Shown here in pieces: positions 16,891 to 25,412 of a DNA stretch of 64,000 nt; position 1 is the first letter of the stretch; each line of letters begins with the position of its first letter. Made by a program: the position numbers and the translations under genes. The notes under the pieces are model-generated. The model made no database searches and was not told where the DNA came from. It was given only the letters and a program-made list of their open reading frames with translations. The stretch comes from Streptococcus oralis (GTDB lineage Bacteria; Bacillota; Bacilli; Lactobacillales; Streptococcaceae): assembly GCF_019334565.1 (NCBI RefSeq), contig NZ_CP079724.1, forward strand, positions 579,001 to 643,000, written 5' to 3'.

Positions 16891-17031
16891 ATGACTTTAA
16901 CCGAACTATTTTTTGGTATTGCTTTGGGGCTCAGTCTCGCCTTTGGCATTTGTTTTATCATACTATTTATTGCATACAATATTCTTTACCATCGAGTGAA
17001 CAAAAATTTTAAGGCGGTGAATCATGATTAG
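16891..17031 (+). CDS. 46-residue membrane peptide of the exopolysaccharide operon
   Basis: A short gene: ATG at 16891 preceded by a strong GGAGGG, 46 codons, TAG at 17029-17031, overlapping the GT2 start (17024) by 8 nt. The product is one long hydrophobic helix (about residues 6-33, FFGIALGLSLAFGICFIILF within it) with a basic, Asn-rich tail. Its ribosome binding site, position and overlap argue that it is translated. Small hydrophobic subunits accompany several polysaccharide synthases, so it may stabilise the GT2 enzyme or link it to the GGDEF-like protein; this is inference. Confidence 0.7.
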   Translation: MTLTELFFGIALGLSLAFGICFIILFIAYNILYHRVNKNFKAVNHD

Positions 17032-18334
17032 TCAAATGTTAATGATTTTTACCTTGCTTACAATTTGGATTTCTCTGGCATGGGGCTTGGTAATTCTCTT
17101 TTCGGCAGTACACTTTTGGTTTAAACACAGTGATTTTCGTGTAGACACTTCGCCGCTACCTTATTATCCGAAGGTCACCATTGTTGTTCCTGCTCATAAT
17201 GAGGATGTGGTTATTGCCCAAACGGCAAAAGCTATCTTGGATATGAACTATCCTCACGACCGTGTGGAGTTGCTCTTGTTTGCGGATAACTGTTCAGATA
17301 ATACCTATGCAGAGTGTTTGTCTGTACAAGCCATGCCTGAATATGCAGAAAGAAATCTGACTATTATCGACCGTACTGGTACGGGAGGAAAAGCAGGCGT
17401 TCTAAATGATGCTTTGGAGATGGCAACAGGTGAATACATCTGTGTTTATGATGCAGATGCCATGCATGAAAAAAATGCCCTCTATTTCCTTGTGAAAGAA
17501 GTGATGAAGGACCCAGAACGTCACGTGGCATCTTTCGGTCGCAACAAGACTCGAAACGCCAATCAAAATTTCTTGACACGTTGTATTAACCAAGAGATCG
17601 TTGTTACTCAGCGCGTGCACCACGTTGGAATGTGGCATCTCTTTAAAATTGGGCGTATTCCAGGAACTAACTTTATCATTCAAACCGACTTTGTAAAGAG
17701 TATCGGTGGTTGGAAAAATGGTGCCTTGACAGAGGATACCGATATTTCCTTCAAAATCATGCAGAGTGGTAAATTGATTGCCCTTGCCTATAATTCAGAG
17801 GCTTTCCAACAAGAACCTGAGACCTTAAAAAGTTACTATATGCAACGTAAACGTTGGGCAAAAGGAAATTATGAAGTAGTTCTCTCGAACTTTAAGCATT
17901 TATTTGGCAGAGCAAACTGGCGCGTTAAACTAGAAGTCTTTAACTATTCTTGTGTTTTCTTTTGGTTTAACTTTGCCATTGTCCTATCGGATTTGATTTT
18001 CCTAGCGAATGTGCTAGCAATCTGCCTTAATCTTTTCTTCCCAGATGTCAGGGTTCCATTTGCTTTTGATGCGGACAATATCTACATCGCCCAGCTCATG
18101 CTCTTCAACTGGATTCTCATGATTGGTCTTTATCTGATGCAAATTATGACAGCATTGGCAAGTCAGTTTGGACAAGCGACGACTAAACAAATCTGGTTGG
18201 CCTTGGCAGCCTATTTCTCTTATGCACAGATGTTTATCGTTGTATCCGTTGATTCCATTTCTTCAATCGTGCTGGACAAGGTACTCCGACGAAAAGAAAC
18301 CAAGTGGGTTAAAACCAAGCGATTTGCAGGATAG
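17024..18334 (+). CDS. Processive family 2 glycosyltransferase (exopolysaccharide synthase)
   Basis: 436 residues. An N-terminal membrane helix (~8-30) is followed by a GT-A catalytic domain with the processive GT2 signature: D-rich UDP site ADNCSDN (~88-94), DAD (143-145), TED (236-238, catalytic base) and QRKRW (274-278, acceptor/glucan clamp). Three or four membrane helices (~305-410) form the translocation pore. This is the BcsA/PgaC/HasA class, which polymerises and exports a beta-linked glycan. The sugar is unknown: the adjacent epimerase suggests HexNAc and the GH8 enzyme a beta-1,4 chain. No PilZ domain is present. Confidence 0.86.
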   Translation: MISQMLMIFTLLTIWISLAWGLVILFSAVHFWFKHSDFRVDTSPLPYYPKVTIVVPAHNEDVVIAQTAKAILDMNYPHDRVELLLFADNCSDNTYAECLSVQAMPEYAERNLTIIDRTGTGGKAGVLNDALEMATGEYICVYDADAMHEKNALYFLVKEVMKDPERHVASFGRNKTRNANQNFLTRCINQEIVVTQRVHHVGMWHLFKIGRIPGTNFIIQTDFVKSIGGWKNGALTEDTDISFKIMQSGKLIALAYNSEAFQQEPETLKSYYMQRKRWAKGNYEVVLSNFKHLFGRANWRVKLEVFNYSCVFFWFNFAIVLSDLIFLANVLAICLNLFFPDVRVPFAFDADNIYIAQLMLFNWILMIGLYLMQIMTALASQFGQATTKQIWLALAAYFSYAQMFIVVSVDSISSIVLDKVLRRKETKWVKTKRFAG

Positions 18335-18342
18335 GAGGTTCT

Positions 18343-19446
18343 ATGAAAACGAATAAATTAAAATATGTCTGGTTTGTGCTCATCCTTTCTATCTTTTGTT
18401 TAGCCTTGTTTTTAGTAAGAGGAAGGACTAAAATCGAGATGCGTAATCGAATTTACAGCCAATGGAGTCAGCAGTTCCTTGTTACAAAAGGCGATCAGTC
18501 TTATGTTCGTACGACGAATGATTCTGAGGAAACGACAGTTCTATCAGAGGCCCAAAGTTACGGCATGCTCATAACGGTTTTAGCAGCCCAAAAAGGGCAA
18601 GCAACACAAGCAGATTTTGAGAGTCTTTATCGTTACTACCAAAATCATCGTATTGAGGGAACGCAGTTGATGTCTTGGAAGCAAGTAATCACAAATGGTA
18701 GCGAATCGGTTGAGAAGCAGAACGCAACTGATGGAGATCTCTATATCGCTTATTCTTTAATTGAAGCTGCCAAACAGTGGCCAGATAAAGCACAGGAATA
18801 CCAAGAACAAGCTAAAAAGATCTTGGCTGATATCCTTCAATACAATTTCAACGAAGAGACAGGTGTTCTGACAGTAGGGAACTGGGCCAACAAGGATTCC
18901 GATTACTATTACTTGATGCGGACGTCTGATACTCTTCCTCACTATTTCCAATCTTTCTATGACCTGACTGGAAATAAACAGTGGTTAGACATTAAGGATA
19001 AGATGCTTGGGCAATTGGAGCAAATCAGTTCTCATTCTGATACGGGTCTCTTGCCAGACTTTATCTGGGCTGAGAAGTCAGGGGCACGTCTTGTTGATGC
19101 CAACACTATCGAATCTCAATACGATGGGGCTTATTCTTATAATGCTTGTCGTTTGCCTTATCACCTGTCACAGAGCCAGGATGAAAGAAGCCAAAAACTC
19201 GTTCAAAAGATGATGGATTTCTTTATGAAAGAGCAACGCATTTATGCTGGCTATGACTTGAACGGAACGGCCCTCAATCAATACCAGGCAGGTAGTTTCT
19301 TGGCACCGATTACCTACGCGTCTGACAAGGGAGAAGGCTATCTGAAACTTCTTCAGCAAAATAAATACATTTTCACACAAGATTTACCTTTGGACAACTA
19401 CTATGATGCAACGATGATTACCATGATTGCTCTAGAGATGTTCTAG
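18343..19446 (+). CDS. Membrane-anchored glycoside hydrolase family 8
   Basis: 367 residues. An uncleaved signal-anchor helix (~8-25) places the enzyme outside the membrane. GH8 motifs: VLSEAQSYGMLI with the catalytic acid Glu69, and NATDGDLYIAYSL with Asp130 and Asp132. GH8 enzymes (BcsZ cellulase, chitosanases) cut beta-1,4 glycans and commonly sit in synthase operons to trim the growing polymer. A strong TAGGAGG overlaps the end of the GT2 gene 8 nt upstream, so synthesis is coupled. Last gene of the operon, followed by a terminator. Confidence 0.85.
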   Translation: MKTNKLKYVWFVLILSIFCLALFLVRGRTKIEMRNRIYSQWSQQFLVTKGDQSYVRTTNDSEETTVLSEAQSYGMLITVLAAQKGQATQADFESLYRYYQNHRIEGTQLMSWKQVITNGSESVEKQNATDGDLYIAYSLIEAAKQWPDKAQEYQEQAKKILADILQYNFNEETGVLTVGNWANKDSDYYYLMRTSDTLPHYFQSFYDLTGNKQWLDIKDKMLGQLEQISSHSDTGLLPDFIWAEKSGARLVDANTIESQYDGAYSYNACRLPYHLSQSQDERSQKLVQKMMDFFMKEQRIYAGYDLNGTALNQYQAGSFLAPITYASDKGEGYLKLLQQNKYIFTQDLPLDNYYDATMITMIALEMF

Positions 19447-19450
19447 GATG

Positions 19451-19485
19451 AAAAGAGAGGGCTAGTTTTTCTGGCTCTCTTTTTG
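19451..19485 (+). terminator. Terminator of the exopolysaccharide operon
   Basis: AAAAGAGAG ... CTCTCTTTTT stem with an internal GG bulge and inner CTAG/CTGG pairing, followed by a U-run. Confidence 0.7.
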
Positions 19486-19568
19486 ATAGGATTTTCATCT
19501 TTTTTCAAAAAAGGAATTTCATCAGCTTTATGGTATAATAGAAGGAGTGATAAAAAAGAGGTAGAGAG

Positions 19569-20969
19569 ATGGATGCAAAATTAAAATACAAGGCAAAGAG
19601 GATTAAAATCGTCTTTTTTGATATTGATGATACCTTGCGTACGTCAAAGACAGGTTTTATTCCAGCTACAATTCCCACTGTCTTTAAACAGTTGCGTGAA
19701 AAAGGAATTTTAACAGGAATTGCCTCTGGGCGCGGTATTTTCGGTGTTGTTCCAGAGATTCGTGATCTCAAACCTGACTTTTTTGTAACCCTAAATGGGG
19801 CCTATATTGAAGATAAAAAAGGGAAGGTGATTTATCAACATCAGATTGACAAGTCAGATGTTGAGGAGTATGTCTCTTGGACGAAGGAAGAGGGAATTGA
19901 GTACGGCCTGGTTGGTAGTCATGACGCCAAACTCTCCACGCGAACAGAACTGATCAGTGAAGCTATTGATCCGATTTATCCAAACTTGGATGTGGATCCT
20001 AACTTCCATGAAAAAACGGATATATACCAGATGTGGACCTTTGAGGATAAAGGGGCTGATTTGCACCTACCAGAGTCTTTATCGGATAAACTTCGCATGG
20101 TGCGTTGGCATGAACATTCATCTGATATCGTGCCGATTTCAGGATCCAAAGCAACTGGTGTAGCCAAGGTGGTAGAACATATAGGCTTGAAACCAGAGAA
20201 TGTCATGGTCTTTGGGGATGGTCTCAATGACTTGGAACTCTTTGATTATGCTGGAATCAGTATTGCTATGGGTGTTTCCCATGATAAAATCAAAGAAAAA
20301 GCAGATTATATTACAAAAACAGTAGAAGAAGATGGCATTTTTGATGCCTTAGAAGGATTTGGTATGGTAGAAAAAGAATTGCATTTCCCACAAGTAGACA
20401 TTGAAACAGTAGAAGGTCCTCTTGCGACCATTAAAACAAATCACGGAGACTTGCGTATCAAGCTCTTCCCTGAACAGGCTCCCAAAACAGTAGCAAACTT
20501 TGTTGCTCTGTCAAAAGACGGTTACTATGATGGTGTGATTTTCCACCGAATTATCAAGGACTTTATGATCCAAGGTGGAGACCCAACTGGTACTGGTATG
20601 GGTGGTGAGTCAATCTACGGCGACTCTTTTGAAGATGAATTTTCAGAAGAACTCTACAATATCCGTGGTGCCCTTTCTATGGCCAATGCTGGTCCAAATA
20701 CCAATGGTAGCCAGTTCTTTATCGTGCAAAACCAACATTTGCCATATTCTAAGAAAGAGATTGCGCGTGGTGGCTGGCCAGAACCAATAGCTGAGATTTA
20801 TGCAGAACAAGGTGGAACTCCTCACCTTGACCGTCGTCATACTGTTTTCGGGCAGTTGCTAGATGCTGAATCTTTTGCGGTCTTGGATGCCATTGCAGCT
20901 GTTGAGACAGGTGCAATGGACAAGCCAGTTGAAGATGTAGTAATTGAAACGATTGAAATTGAGGACTAG
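19569..20969 (+). CDS. Fused HAD-type Cof hydrolase / cyclophilin peptidyl-prolyl isomerase
   Basis: 466 residues with two domains. The N-terminal ~265 residues are a Cof-type HAD phosphatase (FFDIDDTLRTS with nucleophile Asp, GDGLNDLELF motif IV). The C-terminal ~190 residues are a cyclophilin: GYYDGVIFHRIIKDFMIQGG, GSQFFIVQ and the HTVFGQLL strand. The fusion is conserved in pneumococcus. It may dephosphorylate a sugar or flavin phosphate and fold proteins, but how the activities cooperate is unknown. AGGTAGAG precedes the ATG; cvfD begins 1 nt after its stop. Confidence 0.9.
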   Translation: MDAKLKYKAKRIKIVFFDIDDTLRTSKTGFIPATIPTVFKQLREKGILTGIASGRGIFGVVPEIRDLKPDFFVTLNGAYIEDKKGKVIYQHQIDKSDVEEYVSWTKEEGIEYGLVGSHDAKLSTRTELISEAIDPIYPNLDVDPNFHEKTDIYQMWTFEDKGADLHLPESLSDKLRMVRWHEHSSDIVPISGSKATGVAKVVEHIGLKPENVMVFGDGLNDLELFDYAGISIAMGVSHDKIKEKADYITKTVEEDGIFDALEGFGMVEKELHFPQVDIETVEGPLATIKTNHGDLRIKLFPEQAPKTVANFVALSKDGYYDGVIFHRIIKDFMIQGGDPTGTGMGGESIYGDSFEDEFSEELYNIRGALSMANAGPNTNGSQFFIVQNQHLPYSKKEIARGGWPEPIAEIYAEQGGTPHLDRRHTVFGQLLDAESFAVLDAIAAVETGAMDKPVEDVVIETIEIED

Positions 20970-20970
20970 A

Positions 20971-21330
20971 ATGAAAATTGGTGATAAGCTAAACGGGCGT
21001 ATTACAGGAATTCAGCCCTATGGTGCCTTTGTCGAGTTAGAGACAGGGGTGACAGGGCTGATTCACATCTCGGAGATTCGGACGGGATTTATTGAAAATA
21101 TCTATGACATTTTAAAAATTGGCGATGAAGTTCAAGTTCAGGTGGTGGATTTTGACGAATACACTGGGAAGGCCAGTCTTTCTATCCGTACCTTGGAAGA
21201 GGAAAAACATCAATTGCCAAGACGGAGACGTTTTTCAAATGATCGGATCAAGCACGGTTTTGCACCACTTGGACGAATGATGCCTGTTTGGACGCGTGAG
21301 GCATTAGAGCATTTAAAGAAGAAGCCATAA
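20971..21330 (+). CDS. cvfD: S1-domain RNA-binding protein CvfD
   Basis: 119 residues from the ATG at 20971. The N-terminal ~72 residues are an S1 OB-fold (GRITGIQPYGAFVELETG, GLIHISEI, VQVVDFDEYTGKASLSIR), followed by a basic linker PRRRRF and a tail. It is homologous to Bacillus YugI/GSP13 and pneumococcal CvfD, a post-transcriptional regulator affecting virulence and cold growth. It begins 2 nt after the HAD-cyclophilin stop, with GAGGA in that gene's last codons, so the two are coupled. The upstream TTG extension overlaps the preceding gene and is not credible. Confidence 0.9.
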   Translation: MKIGDKLNGRITGIQPYGAFVELETGVTGLIHISEIRTGFIENIYDILKIGDEVQVQVVDFDEYTGKASLSIRTLEEEKHQLPRRRRFSNDRIKHGFAPLGRMMPVWTREALEHLKKKP

Positions 21331-21349
21331 ATACGATTATCTAAACCAT

Positions 21350-21377
21350 TTGTAATATTAACATTATTTGTTATAAT
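21350..21377 (+). promoter_or_regulatory. Promoter of RNA methyltransferase gene, apparently leaderless
   Basis: TTGTAA (21350-21355), 16-nt spacer, TATAAT (21372-21377), then six bases to the ATG at 21384. No ribosome binding site is present. Confidence 0.55.
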
Positions 21378-21383
21378 AAAAGT

Positions 21384-22133
21384 ATGAAAGAAGAACAATT
21401 ATTAAAACCAGGAGAGCGAATCAATCAGCTCTTTTCGACAGATATCAAAATCATCCAAAATAGAGAGGTGTTTAGCTATTCGGTGGATAGTGTTCTTTTA
21501 TCACGCTTTCCTCGCTTCCCTAAACGGGGTTTAATTGTGGACTTTTGTGCTGGAAATGGTGCAGTGGGACTTTTTGCTAGTTCACGTACTCAGGCGCGGA
21601 TAATATCTGTAGAGATTCAGGAGCGCTTGGCGGATATGGCAGAGCGTTCGGTTCAGTTGAATGGCTTGGAAGAGCAGATGCAGGTCATCTGTGATGATTT
21701 GAAAAATATGCCTGCCCACATTCAGGGAAGTAAGGTGGATATGATTTTGTGCAATCCGCCTTATTTTAAGGTGGATCCGCATTCTAATCTGAACGAGAGT
21801 GAACATTACCTTCTGGCCAGACACGAAATTACGACTAACCTAAAAGAAATTTGCCGTAGTGCTCAGAGTATTCTCAAGTCTAATGGCCGTTTGGCCATGG
21901 TTCATCGTCCAGATCGGCTCTTGGATATCTTAGACATGCTTCAACGCCATAATTTGGCACCCAAGCGCCTGCAATTTGTCTATCCTAAACGTGAGAAGGA
22001 GGCTAATATGCTCTTAATCGAAGCTATCAAGGATGGATCGACCAGTGGCTTTAAGGTCTTGCCACCACTCATCGTTCACAATGATGATGGTTCTTATACA
22101 CCAGAAATTCAAGAGATTTACTATGGATCATAA
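21384..22133 (+). CDS. tRNA1(Val) A37 N6-methyltransferase family protein
   Basis: 249 residues, Rossmann-fold SAM-dependent methyltransferase of the TrmN6/YfiC (YabB) group. Motif I is [15 protein letters not shown] (~residues 48-62), and [12 protein letters not shown] contains the NPPY signature of N6-adenine methylation. Likely methylates A37 of tRNA-Val or a similar RNA adenine. It overlaps the GIY-YIG gene by 11 nt, a pairing widely kept in Firmicutes (yabB-yazA). The ATG lies 6 nt after a TATAAT box with no Shine-Dalgarno. Confidence 0.85.
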   Translation: MKEEQLLKPGERINQLFSTDIKIIQNREVFSYSVDSVLLSRFPRFPKRGLIVDFCAGNGAVGLFASSRTQARIISVEIQERLADMAERSVQLNGLEEQMQVICDDLKNMPAHIQGSKVDMILCNPPYFKVDPHSNLNESEHYLLARHEITTNLKEICRSAQSILKSNGRLAMVHRPDRLLDILDMLQRHNLAPKRLQFVYPKREKEANMLLIEAIKDGSTSGFKVLPPLIVHNDDGSYTPEIQEIYYGS

Positions 22134-22407
22134 GGCCTATATGTATGTGGTGGAGTGTCGCGACGGTTCTTACTATACGGGCTATACAACGGATGTGAAG
22201 AGGCGCCTTGCCGTTCATAATAGTGGTAAGGGAGCCAAGTATACCCGAGCTCGCTTGCCAGTCAAACTCATCTATGTAGAGGGTTTTGCCAGTAAGGAAG
22301 AAGCCATGTCTGCCGAGGCTCTCCTCAAACGAAAGAAACGTCCTCAGAAAGAACGATTTTTATCTGAAAATCAAGAGAAAAATCTAGTCAACCATATTGA
22401 TGTCTAA
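22123..22407 (+). CDS. GIY-YIG nuclease superfamily protein (YazA-like)
   Basis: 94 residues from the ATG at 22123, giving the family start [20 protein letters not shown]. The GIY-YIG pair is represented by MYVVE ... YYTGYTTD, then [25 protein letters not shown]. It is a UPF0213/YhbQ-type minimal nuclease whose substrate is not established. The longer frame from 22033 lies inside the methyltransferase gene and is rejected. Eleven-nt overlap with that gene indicates translational coupling. Confidence 0.85.
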   Translation: MDHKAYMYVVECRDGSYYTGYTTDVKRRLAVHNSGKGAKYTRARLPVKLIYVEGFASKEEAMSAEALLKRKKRPQKERFLSENQEKNLVNHIDV

Positions 22408-22435
22408 GGAGGAGTCTTTTGGCTCCTCTTACTTT
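22408..22435 (+). terminator. Probable terminator
   Basis: AAGGAGGAGTC-TTTT-GGCTCCTCTT followed by ACTTTT; good stem, modest U-tract. Confidence 0.6.
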
Positions 22436-22492
22436 TGTCAAAAGAGGAAAAAAGTGCTACAATAAGATGAATAAATTTAAAGAGGTATTATC

Positions 22493-23428
22493 ATGTCTAA
22501 GATTCTAGTATTTGGTCACCAAAATCCAGACTCAGATGCCATCGGGTCATCTGTAGCCTTTGCTTACCTTGCAAAAGAAGCTTATGGATTGGACACAGAA
22601 GCAGTAGCACTTGGAACTCCTAATGAAGAAACAGCCTTCGTTTTGAACTATTTTGGTGTAGAAGCACCACGCGTTATCACATCTGCTAAAGCAGAAGGTG
22701 CAGAGCAAGTCATCTTGACTGACCACAATGAATTCCAACAATCAGTGTCAGATATTGCTGAAGTAGAAGTTTACGGAGTTGTGGATCACCACCGTGTGGC
22801 TAATTTTGAAACTGCCAGCCCACTTTACATGCGCTTGGAACCAGTTGGATCAGCGTCTTCTATCGTTTACCGCATGTTCAAAGAGCATGGTGTAGCTGTT
22901 CCTAAAGAAATCGCAGGTTTGATGCTTTCAGGTTTGATTTCAGATACTCTTCTTTTGAAATCACCAACAACTCACCCATCTGATAAAGTGATTGCGCCTG
23001 AATTGGCTGAATTGGCTGGTGTCAACTTAGAAGAGTACGGTCTTGCTATGCTGAAAGCTGGCACAAACTTGGCTAGTAAATCTGCTGAAGAATTGATTGA
23101 TATCGATGTTAAGACTTTTGAACTCAACGGAAATAAGGTTCGTGTTGCCCAAGTCAATACAGTTGATATTGCTGAAGTCTTGGAACGCCAAGCAGAAATT
23201 GAAGATGCAATGCAAGCGGCTAATGCAGCAAACGGCTACTCAGACTTTGTCTTGATGATTACAGACATCGTCAACTCAAACTCAGAAATTTTGGCTCTTG
23301 GATCAAACATGGACAAGGTGGAAACAGCTTTTAACTTCAAACTTGAAAACAACCACGCATTCCTTCCAGGTGCTGTTTCACGTAAGAAACAAGTGGTGCC
23401 TCAGTTGACTGAAAGCTTTAATGGGTAA
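22493..23428 (+). CDS. ppaC: Manganese-dependent inorganic pyrophosphatase (family II)
   Basis: 311 residues, the usual size. DHH-superfamily metal-binding motifs are all visible: [22 protein letters not shown] and VVDHHRVAN, plus the C-terminal [10 protein letters not shown] that binds pyrophosphate. It hydrolyses PPi in the cytoplasm, driving nucleic acid and other biosynthesis, and requires Mn2+. AAAGAGGT precedes the ATG. Confidence 0.96.
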   Translation: MSKILVFGHQNPDSDAIGSSVAFAYLAKEAYGLDTEAVALGTPNEETAFVLNYFGVEAPRVITSAKAEGAEQVILTDHNEFQQSVSDIAEVEVYGVVDHHRVANFETASPLYMRLEPVGSASSIVYRMFKEHGVAVPKEIAGLMLSGLISDTLLLKSPTTHPSDKVIAPELAELAGVNLEEYGLAMLKAGTNLASKSAEELIDIDVKTFELNGNKVRVAQVNTVDIAEVLERQAEIEDAMQAANAANGYSDFVLMITDIVNSNSEILALGSNMDKVETAFNFKLENNHAFLPGAVSRKKQVVPQLTESFNG

Positions 23429-23481
23429 TTTTTAAGGAATATTTGGAACTGTTAATTTGACTATTTATAGAAGGTGATAGC

Positions 23482-23808
23482 ATGATGCGATTGATTGAAG
23501 GACTGCGCTTTTTGGTTGAGGTTGTGGCAATCCTTGGTCTTTTCTCCGTATCTGTGATACAAATTTCTTGGCTGGAAAAATTCCTATTTTTTCTTCTAGC
23601 AGTTCTATTAATCTTATTTTGGGCGCGATATATGGCACCAAAATCTCCACATGCTTTTAAAAAATGGCATCGCCTCGTTGCTGAAACATCGATTTTTATT
23701 TTAGTTAGTGGTAGTTTTTGGCATTTGTATGGATTGCAAATAGGAATCCTATACTTAGCTCTGTCTTTTGGAAGTTTGGGTCTGCTTTATTATTTTCAGC
23801 TAGAGTGA
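23482..23808 (+). CDS. Small membrane protein, YrdB/DUF2568 family
   Basis: 108 residues, almost entirely hydrophobic, with four predicted helices (about residues 5-25, 28-48, 62-80, 84-105) and a polar loop ARYMAPKSPHAFKKWHR between helices 2 and 3 that is characteristic of DUF2568. No biochemical role is known for the family. AGAAGGTG precedes the ATG. Confidence 0.7.
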   Translation: MMRLIEGLRFLVEVVAILGLFSVSVIQISWLEKFLFFLLAVLLILFWARYMAPKSPHAFKKWHRLVAETSIFILVSGSFWHLYGLQIGILYLALSFGSLGLLYYFQLE

Positions 23809-23893
23809 TTCTTATAATATAGTTAATGAATTATTTAAATGGTAATTATTTGACTGGAGATTGACACGAGAAAACGGTGTTTTCCATATAGCT

Positions 23894-23917
23894 AAAGGGG
23901 TTTCGGCTCCTTTTTTT
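23894..23917 (+). terminator. Intrinsic terminator
   Basis: AAAGGGG-TTTCGG-CTCCTTT followed by a U-run. A second small hairpin GAAAAC-GGT-GTTTTC lies just upstream (23870-23884). Confidence 0.75.
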
Positions 23918-23930
23918 CTAGGAGAGAAAG

Positions 23931-24443
23931 ATGTTAGAAAATGGCGATTTGATTTTTGTGAAGGACCTTTCAGATATGGGTCAGGCTATCCAGGATTCTA
24001 CTGGGAACTATAGTCATGTAGCCATCTTTTTGGACGGTTTCATTTACCATGCTAGTGGACAAGCTGGTGTCATTTGTCAAGAACCGGCTGAATTTTTTGA
24101 ACCAACTCATCTCTACGATCTTTATGTCTATCCAGAGCTGGAAGCTGACTTGGTAAAGGAGAGAGCTAGCAAACATTTGGGTGCACCCTATAATGCCTCT
24201 TTTTATCCGGATGGGAATGGCTTTTATTGCTCCCAGTATATCGCTGAAATCCTACCGATTTTTGAAACTATTCCCATGAAATTTGGTGATGGGGAGCAGG
24301 AGATTAGTGATTTTTGGAGGGAATATTACAGGAAACTCAAATTTCCTGTGCCTCTGAATCAGCCAGGGACCAATCCTAGTCAACTAGCAGCATCCCCTCT
24401 TTTAGAATGTAAAGAAAGGAATCTTCATGATTCAGATTTTTAA
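23931..24443 (+). CDS. YiiX-like permuted NlpC/P60 cysteine hydrolase
   Basis: 170 residues. The opening GDLIFVKD, the catalytic NYSHVAIFL (His), and the later GAPYNASFYPDGNGFYCSQYI (nucleophile Cys in YCSQ) give the circularly permuted papain-like order of the YiiX/YebB group. No signal peptide is seen, so a cytoplasmic amidase or lipid hydrolase is more likely than a wall enzyme. It overlaps the next gene by 17 nt. AGGAGAG precedes the ATG. Confidence 0.8.
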   Translation: MLENGDLIFVKDLSDMGQAIQDSTGNYSHVAIFLDGFIYHASGQAGVICQEPAEFFEPTHLYDLYVYPELEADLVKERASKHLGAPYNASFYPDGNGFYCSQYIAEILPIFETIPMKFGDGEQEISDFWREYYRKLKFPVPLNQPGTNPSQLAASPLLECKERNLHDSDF

Positions 24444-25077
24444 CCCATCTCGTTTGACTCGACAGCCATTTTTTATAGATTTGGTGGACTATCTGGACCA
24501 GCATGATGATGTGATCCTCCGAGAAATTAAGGCTCAGTTTCCAGATGTAGCAGTTGATAAGCTCATGGAAGAGTTTATCAAGGCAGGCTTGATCCTAAGG
24601 GAAAACAAACGTTATTCCCTTAATCTCCCTTTTCTAGAATCGATAGGTAATCTATCCCTTGACCAAGAGATTTTTATCAGAGAGGACAGCCCAGTCTATC
24701 AAGCCTTGCTGGAGAAGACTTATGAGACAGAATTACGCAATCAAACTAATGCCGCCATTTTAGTCGAACCTACGGACTTTGCAAGAGAAAAGATGACCTT
24801 GTCCAACTATTTCTACAAGGTCAAGAATCAATATCCTTTGACAGAAAAACAGCAAGAACTCTATGCCATTTTAGGAGATGTCAATCCTGAGTATGCTCTC
24901 AAGTATATGACGACGTTTTTGCTCAAGTTCCTCAAAAAGGACCAGCTTATGCAGAAACGGCGTGATATCTTCGTTGAGAGTCTAGTCGTCTTGGGCTATA
25001 TTGTTCAAAATGAAGAAGGGAAGTATGAGTTGGCTGTTGATTTTGACAAGGAACGGTTGACTTTCTATTTACCTTAA
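24427..25077 (+). CDS. DUF1803 family protein
   Basis: 216 residues, cytoplasmic, mixed alpha-helical, matching in appearance the streptococcal DUF1803 family of unknown function (opening FNPSRLTRQPFFIDLVDYL). The N-terminal ~70 residues look like a winged-helix segment (LREIKAQFPDVAVDKLMEEF then IKAGLILREN), so a regulatory role is possible but speculative. AAAGGAAT precedes the ATG, which lies inside the preceding gene (17-nt overlap). Confidence 0.7.
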   Translation: MIQIFNPSRLTRQPFFIDLVDYLDQHDDVILREIKAQFPDVAVDKLMEEFIKAGLILRENKRYSLNLPFLESIGNLSLDQEIFIREDSPVYQALLEKTYETELRNQTNAAILVEPTDFAREKMTLSNYFYKVKNQYPLTEKQQELYAILGDVNPEYALKYMTTFLLKFLKKDQLMQKRRDIFVESLVVLGYIVQNEEGKYELAVDFDKERLTFYLP

Positions 25078-25100
25078 TTGCTTCATTTTGAGCAGATTGT

Positions 25101-25129
25101 TTGACTTTACTAAAGAATAAGCATAAACT
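25101..25129 (+). promoter_or_regulatory. csbD-like gene promoter
   Basis: TTGACT (25101-25106), 17-nt spacer, TAAACT (25124-25129); predicted start about 25136. Confidence 0.55.
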
Positions 25130-25130
25130 G

Positions 25131-25148
25131 AATGTAAGCGATAACGTT
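25131..25148 (+). promoter_or_regulatory. Catabolite-responsive element (cre) at the csbD-like promoter
   Basis: AATGTAAGCGATAACGTT matches the Gram-positive cre consensus WWTGNAARCGNWWWCAWW at every position but one (A to G at position 16). It covers the predicted transcription start, the position expected for CcpA repression. Confidence 0.65.
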
Positions 25149-25178
25149 TATCGTATTAAAAGCAAAGGAGACAGAGCT

Positions 25179-25379
25179 ATGTCACTTGAAAATAAATTGG
25201 AACAAGCAACTGGTGCTATCAAAGAAGGATTTGGGAAAGTTACTGGTGATAGCAAAACTGAAGCAGAAGGTGCTGTAGAAAAAACAGTTGCCAAAGCAAA
25301 AGAAGTTGTAGAAGATGCTAAAGGTGCTGTAGAAGGTGCCGTTGAAGGTCTTAAAAATTCATTTAAAAAAGAAGACTAA
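25179..25379 (+). CDS. CsbD-like stress protein
   Basis: 66 residues from the ATG at 25179, preceded by AAAGGAG. The CsbD signature appears as [18 protein letters not shown], followed by an Ala/Glu/Lys-rich amphipathic helix ending in basic residues. Family members are abundant stress-induced proteins with no known biochemical role. The longer frame from 25101 runs through the promoter and cre site and is rejected. Regulation by carbon catabolite control is suggested by the cre site. Confidence 0.85.
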   Translation: MSLENKLEQATGAIKEGFGKVTGDSKTEAEGAVEKTVAKAKEVVEDAKGAVEGAVEGLKNSFKKED

Positions 25380-25380
25380 A

Positions 25381-25412
25381 AAAATCAAGGGAATGTTTCC
25401 CTTGATTTTTTT
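25381..25412. terminator. Bidirectional terminator
   Basis: AAAATCAAGGGAA-TG-TTTCCCTTGATTTTTTTT between the convergent csbD-like gene and murE; A/T runs flank both sides. Confidence 0.85.

Noticed and set aside
23809-23930. CiaR-regulated small RNA before the YiiX-like gene
   Set aside because: Two hairpins exist but the TTTAAG-N5-TTTAAG box and a suitable promoter are not present.
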